A stretch of 64,000 nt of DNA, taken from Formivibrio citricus. Lineage in GTDB: Bacteria; Pseudomonadota; Gammaproteobacteria; Burkholderiales; Chitinibacteraceae. The DNA is taken from contig NZ_FOVE01000001.1 in assembly GCF_900115065.1 (NCBI RefSeq), forward strand, positions 124,001 to 188,000, in the 5' to 3' direction. Every line of letters starts with the position of its first letter. Position 1 is the first letter of the stretch. A model generated the notes under the pieces. That model was not told the DNA's origin, made no database searches, and worked only from the letters and a program-made list of their open reading frames with translations. Both the position numbers and the translations under genes were made by a program. This document shows, piece by piece, positions 56,771 to 64,000 of the stretch.

Positions 56771-58642
56771 ATGGCTTGGAGCGCATTCAGGCTGGGCAGC
56801 ATCAGGAAAAAGATGTTCTTGGCCTCGTCGTTGCAGGTGTTGTCGCTGGTTGTCTGCATCATCCTGTTGCTGGGGTATTCGCTCAACAAAAATGCCGAAA
56901 CCGATTTCTGGGAGCGTAGCGCCGGGGAGGTCGGTCATGTCAACAACATGATCGATGCCATGTTCGAGGGGATCGTCGTCGATCTGGATGTGCTGGGGCG
57001 TTACCCCGCGATGGCGCGTGCTGATAGCTCTGTCAGCAGCTATGTGAACAGCGTTGCCGATATTCCGAACAAGGATGTGAAGCGCAGCCCCGCGGAGGCG
57101 CAAATCTACGGCATCCTGCGCTTGTTCAGCGATGCCACGCCCGATTACGACAGCGTAGTGTGGGGCAACCACCTTGGGCAATATGTCAATTCCAACCCCA
57201 AAGGCGTTTTGCTCAAGGGGTTCGACCCCCGGAAACGCCCCTGGTACCCGGCGGCGGTGGAAGCCAAGGGCGATCTCGCGGTCAGCAAGTCATTCAGGAA
57301 CACCAGTGGCGAGAACGTGGTCTGCAACAGCAGGGCATTCAAAGGCAATGGGGGCGCGCTGACCCATGTGGCGGCCATCTGTGTTTCGCTCAAGAAACTG
57401 ACCGACAGGATCGGCAGTATCCGCATGGGGAAAACCGGCTACATGATCCTGACCGAAGCCGACGGCACGATCCTGGCGCATCCCAAAAAAGAATTGCTTT
57501 CGAAAAACATCACCGAGCTGAAAAACCCGGCCCTGACCGATGCGGTGAAAACGGGCGAAGCACAAATCCGCTTCAAACTCGGCGACGCCAATAACGTGGC
57601 GCGAGTGATGGTGGCGCCCAAGACGAAGTGGCGCATCATCGGCGTCATCAATCACGATGAAATCGTGTCCAATGCGCGCAACATGACGAAACTGGTGTTG
57701 TTGCTGGGGGCGGGCTTCTGTCTGCTGGCGCTGGGCGTGGGCTATTTCCTGGCCAAACGCATCTCGCAACCCGTATCCGACGTAATCGGCGTGCTCAACG
57801 AAACCGCGCAGGGCGACTTTACGCTGCGGATTGATTCGGCCTATGAAAAACGCCCCGACGAAATAGGCCGGCTGGCCACGAGCTTCAACCGCTTCATCGA
57901 CAAGATGTCGCAAACGATTTCAGATGTGGTCACCGCCGCCAACCAGGTGGCGCGCGGTTCGGCGCAGATAGCCGATACGGCGCAATCGCTTTCGCAAGGC
58001 TCGATGCAGCAGGCCGCCAACGTGGAAGAAGTGTCGGCTACCGCAGAGGAAATGAGCGGCGCCATCCAGCAGAACGCGAAGAACTCGGCGCAGACGGAAG
58101 CGATCAGCCGCAAGGCAGCGGAAAATGCCGAAGAAGGCGGTCAAGCTGTGGGGCAGACCGTTGCGGCCATGCGGGAAATTGCCGACAAGATCGGCATCAT
58201 CGAGGAAATCGCCCGCCAGACCAATCTTCTGGCGCTCAATGCCGCGATTGAGGCCGCTCGGGCCGGCGAGGCAGGCAAGGGCTTTGCTGTGGTGGCAAGC
58301 GAAGTGCGCAAGCTCGCCGAGCGCAGCCAGAAGGCTGCGGGTGAAATTTCCGGGTTGTCGGTGCATTCGGTGACCGTGGCGGAGAAGGCGGGCGGGTTGT
58401 TGCGGCAGATCGTGCCGGATATCCGGAAGACCTCGGAGCTGGTGCAGGAAATATCCTACTCCAGCCGCGAGCAGGCCAGCGGCGCTGAACAGGTTGCCTC
58501 GGCGGTCAACCAACTGTCCTCCGTGGTCCAGCAAAACGCAGCTTCCAGTGAAGAACTGGCATCGATGTCGGACCAGTTGTTGTCCCAGGCAAGCTGGTTG
58601 CGGGAATCCGTTGCATCGTTCAAGCTGAATGAGAAAACCTAG
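56771..58642 (+). CDS. Chemoreceptor 4 of the array: dCache with divergent ligand site
   Basis: A 623-residue receptor with the same plan and length as receptors 1 and 2. The sensor shares the identical peptide [15 protein letters not shown] with receptor 2. The ligand motif is [12 protein letters not shown], without the Asp of the amino-acid motif, and the distal Asp is replaced by Cys (AAICVSL). HAMP and the standard signalling domain follow. The gene is bounded by inverted copies of a repeat (56425-56463 and 58643-58681), the second overlapping its stop codon. Confidence 0.92.
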   Translation: MAWSAFRLGSIRKKMFLASSLQVLSLVVCIILLLGYSLNKNAETDFWERSAGEVGHVNNMIDAMFEGIVVDLDVLGRYPAMARADSSVSSYVNSVADIPNKDVKRSPAEAQIYGILRLFSDATPDYDSVVWGNHLGQYVNSNPKGVLLKGFDPRKRPWYPAAVEAKGDLAVSKSFRNTSGENVVCNSRAFKGNGGALTHVAAICVSLKKLTDRIGSIRMGKTGYMILTEADGTILAHPKKELLSKNITELKNPALTDAVKTGEAQIRFKLGDANNVARVMVAPKTKWRIIGVINHDEIVSNARNMTKLVLLLGAGFCLLALGVGYFLAKRISQPVSDVIGVLNETAQGDFTLRIDSAYEKRPDEIGRLATSFNRFIDKMSQTISDVVTAANQVARGSAQIADTAQSLSQGSMQQAANVEEVSATAEEMSGAIQQNAKNSAQTEAISRKAAENAEEGGQAVGQTVAAMREIADKIGIIEEIARQTNLLALNAAIEAARAGEAGKGFAVVASEVRKLAERSQKAAGEISGLSVHSVTVAEKAGGLLRQIVPDIRKTSELVQEISYSSREQASGAEQVASAVNQLSSVVQQNAASSEELASMSDQLLSQASWLRESVASFKLNEKT

Positions 58643-58803
58643 TAGTCAGTCACGCAGGTTCGCGTGGATGCCGAGGCGCGCATCTGCGCCCCATGCGCAC
58701 GAAGCGAACCGCAGCCATAGCCCGGCTATGGCGAGGATGAGCGACAAAGCGCATGGGGATGCAGGGCGTGACGAACATAGCAGAATCTGTTTGACTGACT
58801 ACT
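58641..58803. repeat. 163-base palindromic element after receptor 4
   Basis: The ends AGTAGTCAGTCA and TGACTGACTACT are perfect inverted repeats. Inside, CCCCATGCGC (58689) pairs with GCGCATGGGG (58749) and CCATAG with CTATGG (58715-58731), so the element can fold into one long hairpin. Its left end overlaps the receptor stop codon. A dispersed, non-coding repeat is likely. Confidence 0.75.
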
Positions 58804-58848
58804 TGACAAAGTGAACCGGCAAATGCAGCCAACGGCCGGGAGGAGCGC

Positions 58849-59502
58849 ATGGAGCGTCACGAAGATTTGGCCAGGCAGCTGGAGGCGATAAGCCACATTC
58901 TGCCGCTCTGGAAAAAAAACCTCGCGCTGGCGCGACAGCAGGTCGAGCAAGGCGGCGGCATGGTTGCGACCCGCTTCTCCGGCATCGTGGAACGGCTCCG
59001 GCGTGCCATACTCCAGTCCGCCGAGGAGGGGGGGGAGCTCGACGGATGTCTGGCCAGCACGTTCGTGGGCATGCAGGAAGAATTGCGCGATCTGCAGTTG
59101 GGTGACCAGAATCTGCGGCAGGCCACGGCGCAAGCCCAGCGCATGGTCGATGCCATGCTCGAACGTCTTGAGACCGCCATTTTGCGGGAACAGGAATCTG
59201 CCCGGGCTTTGCGGGAAGAAAGCGCGGGTATTCAGGCTGAAATCGCCGAAATGCTGGTAGCCTTGCAGCATCATGACCGGGTTAGCCAGATCCTGGGCCA
59301 TGTCGAACGGGACCTCGACAAGATGTTCGGCAAGCTGAATGAAATTACCCGGGCCTGGCGCAACGGCGATTCCGTGCCCGAAATAGAATTGGAACATTGG
59401 CTGGAGGAACTGGAGCGATCCTACTCCACGCAGGAACAAAGAACGGTGCATCACGGCCAGACGGCCAGCGCACCGTCCGACAATGACATCACCTTTTTTT
59501 GA
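58849..59502 (+). CDS. Helical chemotaxis protein, candidate CheZ-like CheY phosphatase
   Basis: A 217-residue, highly helical protein just upstream of cheY, preceded by GGGAGGAG. No membrane segment. The segment LVALQHHDRVSQILGHV contains Asp143 and Gln147, the same spacing and numbering as the catalytic Asp and Gln of E. coli CheZ (214 residues), in a similar helical context. It ends in a flexible linker and an acidic-hydrophobic tail (SDNDITFF), as CheZ ends in a CheY-binding tail. Overall similarity is low, so the assignment is an inference; a cytoplasmic receptor-like adaptor is the alternative. Confidence 0.6.
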   Translation: MERHEDLARQLEAISHILPLWKKNLALARQQVEQGGGMVATRFSGIVERLRRAILQSAEEGGELDGCLASTFVGMQEELRDLQLGDQNLRQATAQAQRMVDAMLERLETAILREQESARALREESAGIQAEIAEMLVALQHHDRVSQILGHVERDLDKMFGKLNEITRAWRNGDSVPEIELEHWLEELERSYSTQEQRTVHHGQTASAPSDNDITFF

Positions 59503-59516
59503 CAGGAGCTCCCGAG

Positions 59517-59885
59517 ATGAGCAAAACCGTCATGATTGTCGACGACTCCACCAGCATGCGACAGACCGTCAAGATATGCCTGTCCAGTGCCGGTTACGAT
59601 GTGGTCGAGGCTGAGGATGGACAGGATGGCATCGCCAAACTGGATGGCCGCCCGGTTCACCTGATCATTGCCGACGTGAACATGCCCGTCATGGGCGGGA
59701 TCGATATGGTGAAGGCGATCAAGCAGATGCCCAACTACCGGTTTACCCCGATCATGATGCTGACGACCGAATCCGACGAGACGCGCAAGCGCGAAGGCCA
59801 GTTCGCCGGTGCCAAGGCATGGGTGGTCAAACCGTTCAAGCCCGAGCAGTTGCTGGCGGCCGTGGCCAAACTCATCATGCCGTGA
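59517..59885 (+). CDS. cheY: Chemotaxis response regulator CheY
   Basis: A 122-residue single receiver from ATG 59517, with AGGAG upstream; a short upstream extension overlaps the preceding stop and is not used. The acidic pair (MIVDDST), phospho-accepting Asp (LIIADVNMPVMGG), Thr (MLTTES) and Lys (WVVKPFKPEQL) are present. It is the phosphorylation target of CheA, carrying the signal to the flagellar motor or another output. Confidence 0.92.
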   Translation: MSKTVMIVDDSTSMRQTVKICLSSAGYDVVEAEDGQDGIAKLDGRPVHLIIADVNMPVMGGIDMVKAIKQMPNYRFTPIMMLTTESDETRKREGQFAGAKAWVVKPFKPEQLLAAVAKLIMP

Positions 59886-59892
59886 GGACATC

Positions 59893-60198
59893 ATGGAGAT
59901 TCAAATCGAAGAGCGGGAATCGGAACGGGTGTTGGCCCTCAGGGGAGAGGTCAACATCTATCACGCGGCGCAACTCCGGGATGCCTTGCTGGCCGAATTG
60001 AATGCCCAATCCGAAATCGGTCTGGATCTGGAGCATGTCAGTGAAATGGATACGTCAGCCATCCAGATTGTCGTGGCGCTCCTGCGTACTGCTGCGGATC
60101 AGGGCAAACTGGCGCGAGTGGTGAAAGTCGGGTCTGCTGCCGCCAATATCATCAGGTTCTGCAATTTGCAGGACGAACTCGGGCTGCAGCTCCCCTGA
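59893..60198 (+). CDS. STAS-domain protein of the chemotaxis cluster
   Basis: A 102-residue STAS (anti-sigma-antagonist-like) protein between cheY and cheA, eight bases after cheY. The core is LDLEHVSEMDTSAIQIVVALL, with Asp-Thr-Ser at the site where related proteins are phosphorylated on Ser. STAS proteins accompany cheA in several proteobacterial chemosensory operons, where their function is not settled. No kinase or phosphatase partner is visible in the window. Confidence 0.88.
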   Translation: MEIQIEERESERVLALRGEVNIYHAAQLRDALLAELNAQSEIGLDLEHVSEMDTSAIQIVVALLRTAADQGKLARVVKVGSAAANIIRFCNLQDELGLQLP

Positions 60199-60210
60199 GG
60201 AGGAAGCAAC

Positions 60211-62232
60211 ATGGATCTGAGCAAAGCCAAGGATACCTTTCTGCAGGAGGCGCGCGAACTTCTGCAGCAATTCGAGACGCTGCTGCTCAAGGCCGAATCG
60301 GCATCGCTCGATTCAGAAGACCTCGGGGCATTGTTTCGCACGGTCCACACGATCAAGGGCTCGGCGGGCCTGTTCGGCTTCGAGGCCATCGTTTCGTTCT
60401 GCCACACGGTCGAAAACGTGCTGGCCCAGTTGCGCAGCGGCACCTTGTCGCTGACCCCGGAGCTTTCCCAGCTTTTGCTGTTGTGCCGCGATGGAATCTC
60501 CCGTCTGGTGGACGATGCGGAGGTGAGCGAAACGCCGCTGGTCGAAGTGCCCGAGGCCGAGAGGGCATTGCAGGATGCGCTAGCTTCCGTCGGCGTCCAT
60601 GAAGAAACCCCTGCCAAGCCCAGATCGATTCCTGTCGCCACGATGCATGCGGATGTCGATGACGCGCAACGCTGGCATATCCGGGTGAAGTTCGGCGCCG
60701 ATGTGCTGAGAGGCGGGGTCGACCCGATTGCCTGCCTGCGCTATCTCAGTACGCTGGGCACCATTTCCGGGATGCAAACCCTGTTTCCGTCATTGCCGGC
60801 GCTCGATGAACTCGATCCGGAAACCTGCTACATCGGCTTCGATTTCACCCTGACCAGCAGCGCATCCTTGGCAGAAATCGACGGTACGTTCGATTTTGCG
60901 CGTGAAGGCAGCGAAATCGAGATCAAATCGCTTACCCCCGTTGCCGTGCCAGCCGCAGCGCCAGCTCCGGACAACCAGCCAGAGCCCGAAGCCCGGCATG
61001 CCGAACCTGTCGCTCGCAAACCCGGAGAGGGCAAGTTTCTGAAGGTGGAAGCAGCGAAGCTCGACCGTCTCATCAATCTGGTCGGAGAGCTGGTGATCGC
61101 AGGGGCAGCCGCCAATGTGTTGAGCGTCAACCGCAACGACAACCAGATGCAGGAAGCCATTTCGACCATATCCACATTGATCGAGCAGATCCGCGATGGT
61201 GCGCTGAACATGCGCATGGTGCCGGTCGGGGAAATATTTCAGCGTTTCCCGCGCGTGGTGCGCGATGTCGCCCATGAATTGGGGAAAGATATCGAACTCA
61301 GGATCTCCGGCGAAGAAACCGAACTCGACAAGTCGATGGTGGAAAAGCTCACAGACCCGTTGATGCATATCGTGCGCAATGCGCTGGACCACGGCATCGA
61401 GCCGGCAGCGGAGCGCAAATCGAGCGGCAAGCCAACCAGGGGCAAGATCGAGCTGATGGCTTATCACGAGTCGGGCAGTGTGGTACTGGAAGTGTCCGAT
61501 GACGGCGGTGGAATCCGCCGCGACAAGGTGATCCATAAAGCCGTCGAGCGCGGCCTGATCGAGTCGGGGGCAGGTCTGACCGACGCACAGGTTTACCATC
61601 TGCTGTTCGAACCGGGGTTTTCCACCGCTGAAGCCGTAACCAACCTGTCCGGTCGCGGCGTGGGAATGGACGTCGTCAAAAAGAACATCGAGGCACTGCG
61701 CGGGGAAATCGAAATCGAAAGTCGCGAAGGACAGGGCACCACGATGCGCCTGCGGCTTCCTTTGACGCTGGCGATCATCGATGGCTTCCTGGTGCAGGTG
61801 GGGCCATCGCAGTTCGTCATTCCGCTCGACATGGTGCTGGAATGCATCGAGCTGGTAACCCAGGAATCCAGATATCGCCGTTACATCGAATTGCGCGGAG
61901 AGGTGTTGCCCTATATTGATGTTCGCGACATTTTCGACATTCACGATGCAGCCTTGCCCTCCTACCGTTATATCGTGGTGGTGCAATATGGCAACAAGCG
62001 TGCCGGCCTGGTGGTCGATCATCTGCTGGGCGAGTTGCAGGTCGTGATCAAACCGCTGGGCAAGCTTTTCCGGGGCGCGCAGGGAATCTCCGGCTCGGCC
62101 ATCCTTGGCAGCGGCGAGGTCGCCCTGATTCTGGACGTGCCGCAACTGGTGCAGGTGGCTTGCCGCCAGGAAAAAGAAGAGATCGAACATCACCACGAAC
62201 GAAGCCACACCGAACATGCATGCGGCAAATGA
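60211..62232 (+). CDS. cheA: Chemotaxis histidine kinase CheA
   Basis: A 673-residue CheA. The P1 HPt domain has the phospho-accepting His46 in LFRTVHTIKGSAGLFGF. A P2-like region (about 148-240) and a linker follow. The dimerisation and ATPase domains contain HIVRNALDHGIEP, VSDDGGGIRRDKV and GRGVGMDVVKKNIEALRG. The CheW-like P5 domain is at about 525-650, and the tail is His-rich (HHHERSHTEHACGK). GAGGAGGAA precedes the start. Phosphorylates CheY in response to receptors. Confidence 0.96.
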   Translation: MDLSKAKDTFLQEARELLQQFETLLLKAESASLDSEDLGALFRTVHTIKGSAGLFGFEAIVSFCHTVENVLAQLRSGTLSLTPELSQLLLLCRDGISRLVDDAEVSETPLVEVPEAERALQDALASVGVHEETPAKPRSIPVATMHADVDDAQRWHIRVKFGADVLRGGVDPIACLRYLSTLGTISGMQTLFPSLPALDELDPETCYIGFDFTLTSSASLAEIDGTFDFAREGSEIEIKSLTPVAVPAAAPAPDNQPEPEARHAEPVARKPGEGKFLKVEAAKLDRLINLVGELVIAGAAANVLSVNRNDNQMQEAISTISTLIEQIRDGALNMRMVPVGEIFQRFPRVVRDVAHELGKDIELRISGEETELDKSMVEKLTDPLMHIVRNALDHGIEPAAERKSSGKPTRGKIELMAYHESGSVVLEVSDDGGGIRRDKVIHKAVERGLIESGAGLTDAQVYHLLFEPGFSTAEAVTNLSGRGVGMDVVKKNIEALRGEIEIESREGQGTTMRLRLPLTLAIIDGFLVQVGPSQFVIPLDMVLECIELVTQESRYRRYIELRGEVLPYIDVRDIFDIHDAALPSYRYIVVVQYGNKRAGLVVDHLLGELQVVIKPLGKLFRGAQGISGSAILGSGEVALILDVPQLVQVACRQEKEEIEHHHERSHTEHACGK

Positions 62233-62277
62233 GTCCTGGCCGGCCGGGGCGCCGGGACGAGAAGCAAGGGAGACATC

Positions 62278-63924
62278 ATGAAACTGACTGTGGCACGACG
62301 CCTGCAAGTCATGACGCTGGGCGCAATTCTTACCCTGCTGGTGGCCGGCGGGATGGGCGCTTTCCATCTGCAGAAGCTTGCCGGTCTGGTGAGCTTCTTG
62401 AATGCCAAGATCATTCCCGGCATCCATTCGTTGAACGAGGTGCAGCGCGATTTCCTGCAATACCGCGCTTTCCTGTTCCGTCATGTCTTCAATACGGATC
62501 CGGCTCAAAAAGCCGAGCTGGATCTGCAGATGAAGAAGGTGCGAGGCAATTGGGAAAAAACTCTCGACGATTACGAGAAAAACCTGCCCGCCGATGAGGC
62601 CAACAGGCGGATGCTGGAGAACGACCGGCGCGAAATAGCTGCTTATTTGCAAGTAGCTGAGCGGATACTGGCCCATTCCCGCAAGGGTGAGAATAAGGCT
62701 GCCGTGGATATCATCAATTCCACGGTAGGTTCAAATTCGACAGACGTGCAAAAAGCCTTGTCCGCGCACGTAACCCATAATGAAAAAATAGCGATAGAGC
62801 TGGAGAAGCGCGCCGATTCAACGACGCAGACGGGATTGGTTGTGACTTTTGTCGTGATGCTGCTGGGTGCTGCAATTACTTCGATCATTGCATTTCTGTT
62901 GAGCCGAAGCTTGCTGCGTCAGTTGGGCGGTGAACCGGATGTCGTCGTTGCCGCTGCCGAGGCGCTTGTTCGGGGCGACATCTCGGAAAACTTGCCTGTT
63001 CGCGAAGGCGATACGTCCAGCGTCATCGCCGTGCAACAGCGCATGATCGAGAAATTGCGGACCGTGATTGTCGGGGTGCGCAATTCGGCGCAAACCGTGG
63101 CCAGCGCCGCCGAACAGATCAGCGCTTCTGCCCAGGCGCTGAACCAGACGGTTGCGAGGCAGGCGTCCAGCGTGGAGCAGACCAGTGCCACACTGGATGA
63201 AATGACGGCGACCGTTGCGCAGAATTCCGACAACGCCAAAATGACCGAGGGTATTGCCGCGCAATCGGCCCATCACGCCGAAGAAGGCGGCAGGGCGGTC
63301 AGCGAAACCGTGCAGGCCATGCAGAAAATCGCCGGCAAGGTTGGCGTGATCAACGACATTGCGTACAAGACCAATCTCCTGGCGCTTAATGCCGCCATTG
63401 AAGCGGCTCGCGTCGGCGAAGCCGGCAAGGGCTTTGCCGTGGTGGCCTCCGAGGTGCGCAAGCTTGCTGAACGAAGCCAGGCTGCGGCCCGTGAAATCAG
63501 CCAGCTGGCCAGCAACAGCCTTTCAGTCTCCGAGCATGCCGGAGCCCTGCTCAAGGAAATGGTCCCCTCGATCTGCAAGACTGCGGAGCTGGTTCAGGAA
63601 ATCGCATCTGCTTCGCGCGAGCAGTCTTCCGGCGTAGAGCAGGTCAGCGTGGCGATGGGGCAGATTTCCCTGACCACGCAGGCTGCGGCGACTTCGGCCG
63701 AGGAGCTGGCTTCCACATCCGAGTCCATGAGCGAATCGGCCTTGCAACTGCAGGAAGCCATGAGCTGGTTCAGAACCTGTGCCGAAGTTGCAGGAAACCA
63801 GGAAAAAATCGTGCCTGAAGCCGTAGAGGATGTGCCCGTTCACAAGGTCGTCGCACCGCCGCCTGTTGCGCGGCAATGGGTCAAGGACGAGCCGATCGAT
63901 GAAAGCAAATTTTCCAGATTCTGA
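62278..63924 (+). CDS. Chemoreceptor 5: four-helix-bundle sensor
   Basis: A 548-residue receptor directly after cheA. The periplasmic region (about 30-185) is a four-helix bundle type (4HB_MCP), different from the Cache receptors upstream. Membrane helices lie near 12-32 and 190-210, with HAMP after them. The signalling tip is [20 protein letters not shown], in which the usual Arg-Gln is Tyr-Lys. A linker of about 45 residues ends in DESKFSRF, an unusual tail that does not match the known CheR-tethering pentapeptide. Probably part of the che operon. Confidence 0.93.
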   Translation: MKLTVARRLQVMTLGAILTLLVAGGMGAFHLQKLAGLVSFLNAKIIPGIHSLNEVQRDFLQYRAFLFRHVFNTDPAQKAELDLQMKKVRGNWEKTLDDYEKNLPADEANRRMLENDRREIAAYLQVAERILAHSRKGENKAAVDIINSTVGSNSTDVQKALSAHVTHNEKIAIELEKRADSTTQTGLVVTFVVMLLGAAITSIIAFLLSRSLLRQLGGEPDVVVAAAEALVRGDISENLPVREGDTSSVIAVQQRMIEKLRTVIVGVRNSAQTVASAAEQISASAQALNQTVARQASSVEQTSATLDEMTATVAQNSDNAKMTEGIAAQSAHHAEEGGRAVSETVQAMQKIAGKVGVINDIAYKTNLLALNAAIEAARVGEAGKGFAVVASEVRKLAERSQAAAREISQLASNSLSVSEHAGALLKEMVPSICKTAELVQEIASASREQSSGVEQVSVAMGQISLTTQAAATSAEELASTSESMSESALQLQEAMSWFRTCAEVAGNQEKIVPEAVEDVPVHKVVAPPPVARQWVKDEPIDESKFSRF

Positions 63925-63936
63925 GGGGAAGGGGAC

Positions 63937-64000
63937 ATGAACAAGAGCCATCATGAGCCTGCTTTGCAAGAGGCTGGGCAGCAAGATGCCCAGCAATACC
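63937..64000 (+). CDS. Start of a gene after receptor 5, probably cheW (cut by window end)
   Basis: Only 21 codons are visible, starting MNKSHHEPALQEAGQQDAQQY, with GAGGGGAAGGGG upstream. A short polar N-terminus ending in QQY is how many CheW proteins begin, and cheW is the expected next gene after cheA and a receptor. The identity is an inference from position. Confidence 0.45.
   Translation, partial: MNKSHHEPALQEAGQQDAQQY

Noticed and set aside
56464-56919. Open frames on both strands in the gap before receptor 4
   Set aside because: They coincide with the inverted-repeat element and run into the receptor start; no protein family seen.
60790-62676. Open frame of 628 codons antisense to cheA
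   Set aside because: No recognisable domain; mirrors cheA codons.
1-64000. CRISPR array, tRNA/rRNA genes, prophage or complete IS
   Set aside because: No regularly spaced direct repeats, no cloverleaf-like or rRNA sequence, and no transposase, integrase or phage gene was recognised by reading; dedicated searches were not possible.

Overview
The window (about 58-60% GC by eye) looks like a chromosomal segment of a motile betaproteobacterium, most likely Rhodocyclales-like. The basis is gene content and order (alaA-hom-thrC, an OxyR with the classic redox cysteines, many receptors and c-di-GMP proteins) and protein similarity recalled from memory. No rRNA, tRNA, CRISPR array, prophage or complete insertion sequence was recognised. 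The mobile-like material is confined to short palindromic or terminal-inverted-repeat elements in gaps.

Layout. 1-713: C-terminal end of a sensor kinase cut by the window edge. 831-6526 (minus): tripartite drug-efflux operon (membrane fusion protein, RND pump, outer-membrane factor) with a dyad upstream. 6644-6961: SugE/Gdx-type SMR exporter, with a 20-codon remnant of a GGDEF domain just upstream. 7478-8916: dsbB translationally coupled to oxyR. 9024-10823: chemoreceptor with its sensory region at the C-terminus. 10874-11512: LysE/RhtB exporter. 11773-16393: thrC, a small membrane protein, hom, alaA. 16536-19046: Mth938-like protein and a Cache receptor. 19132-26240: copper/silver efflux set cusCBA-cusF plus two small His/Cys-rich secreted proteins. 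26444-30567: diguanylate cyclase, prmB, rhlE.

30651-43117 holds two divergent signalling modules, each a large hybrid histidine kinase followed by a c-di-GMP protein that carries a receiver domain after its EAL domain. One of these c-di-GMP genes is split by a 1-base frameshift near 32422-32425. 43174-47248 is a kdpD-kdpE-kup operon in which a half-length KdpD and KdpE sit with the Kup transporter instead of KdpFABC. 47349-50915: HD-GYP phosphodiesterase, an unusual L,D-transpeptidase/GNAT fusion without a signal peptide, a repeat cluster and a NagD-like phosphatase.

51057-64000 is a chemotaxis locus: four tandem receptors with closely related signalling halves, a 217-residue protein with CheZ-like features, CheY, a STAS protein, CheA, a fifth receptor and the start of a probable cheW. 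Overall the window is dominated by signal transduction (seven receptors, four histidine kinases plus CheA, several c-di-GMP enzymes) and by metal, drug and redox defence.
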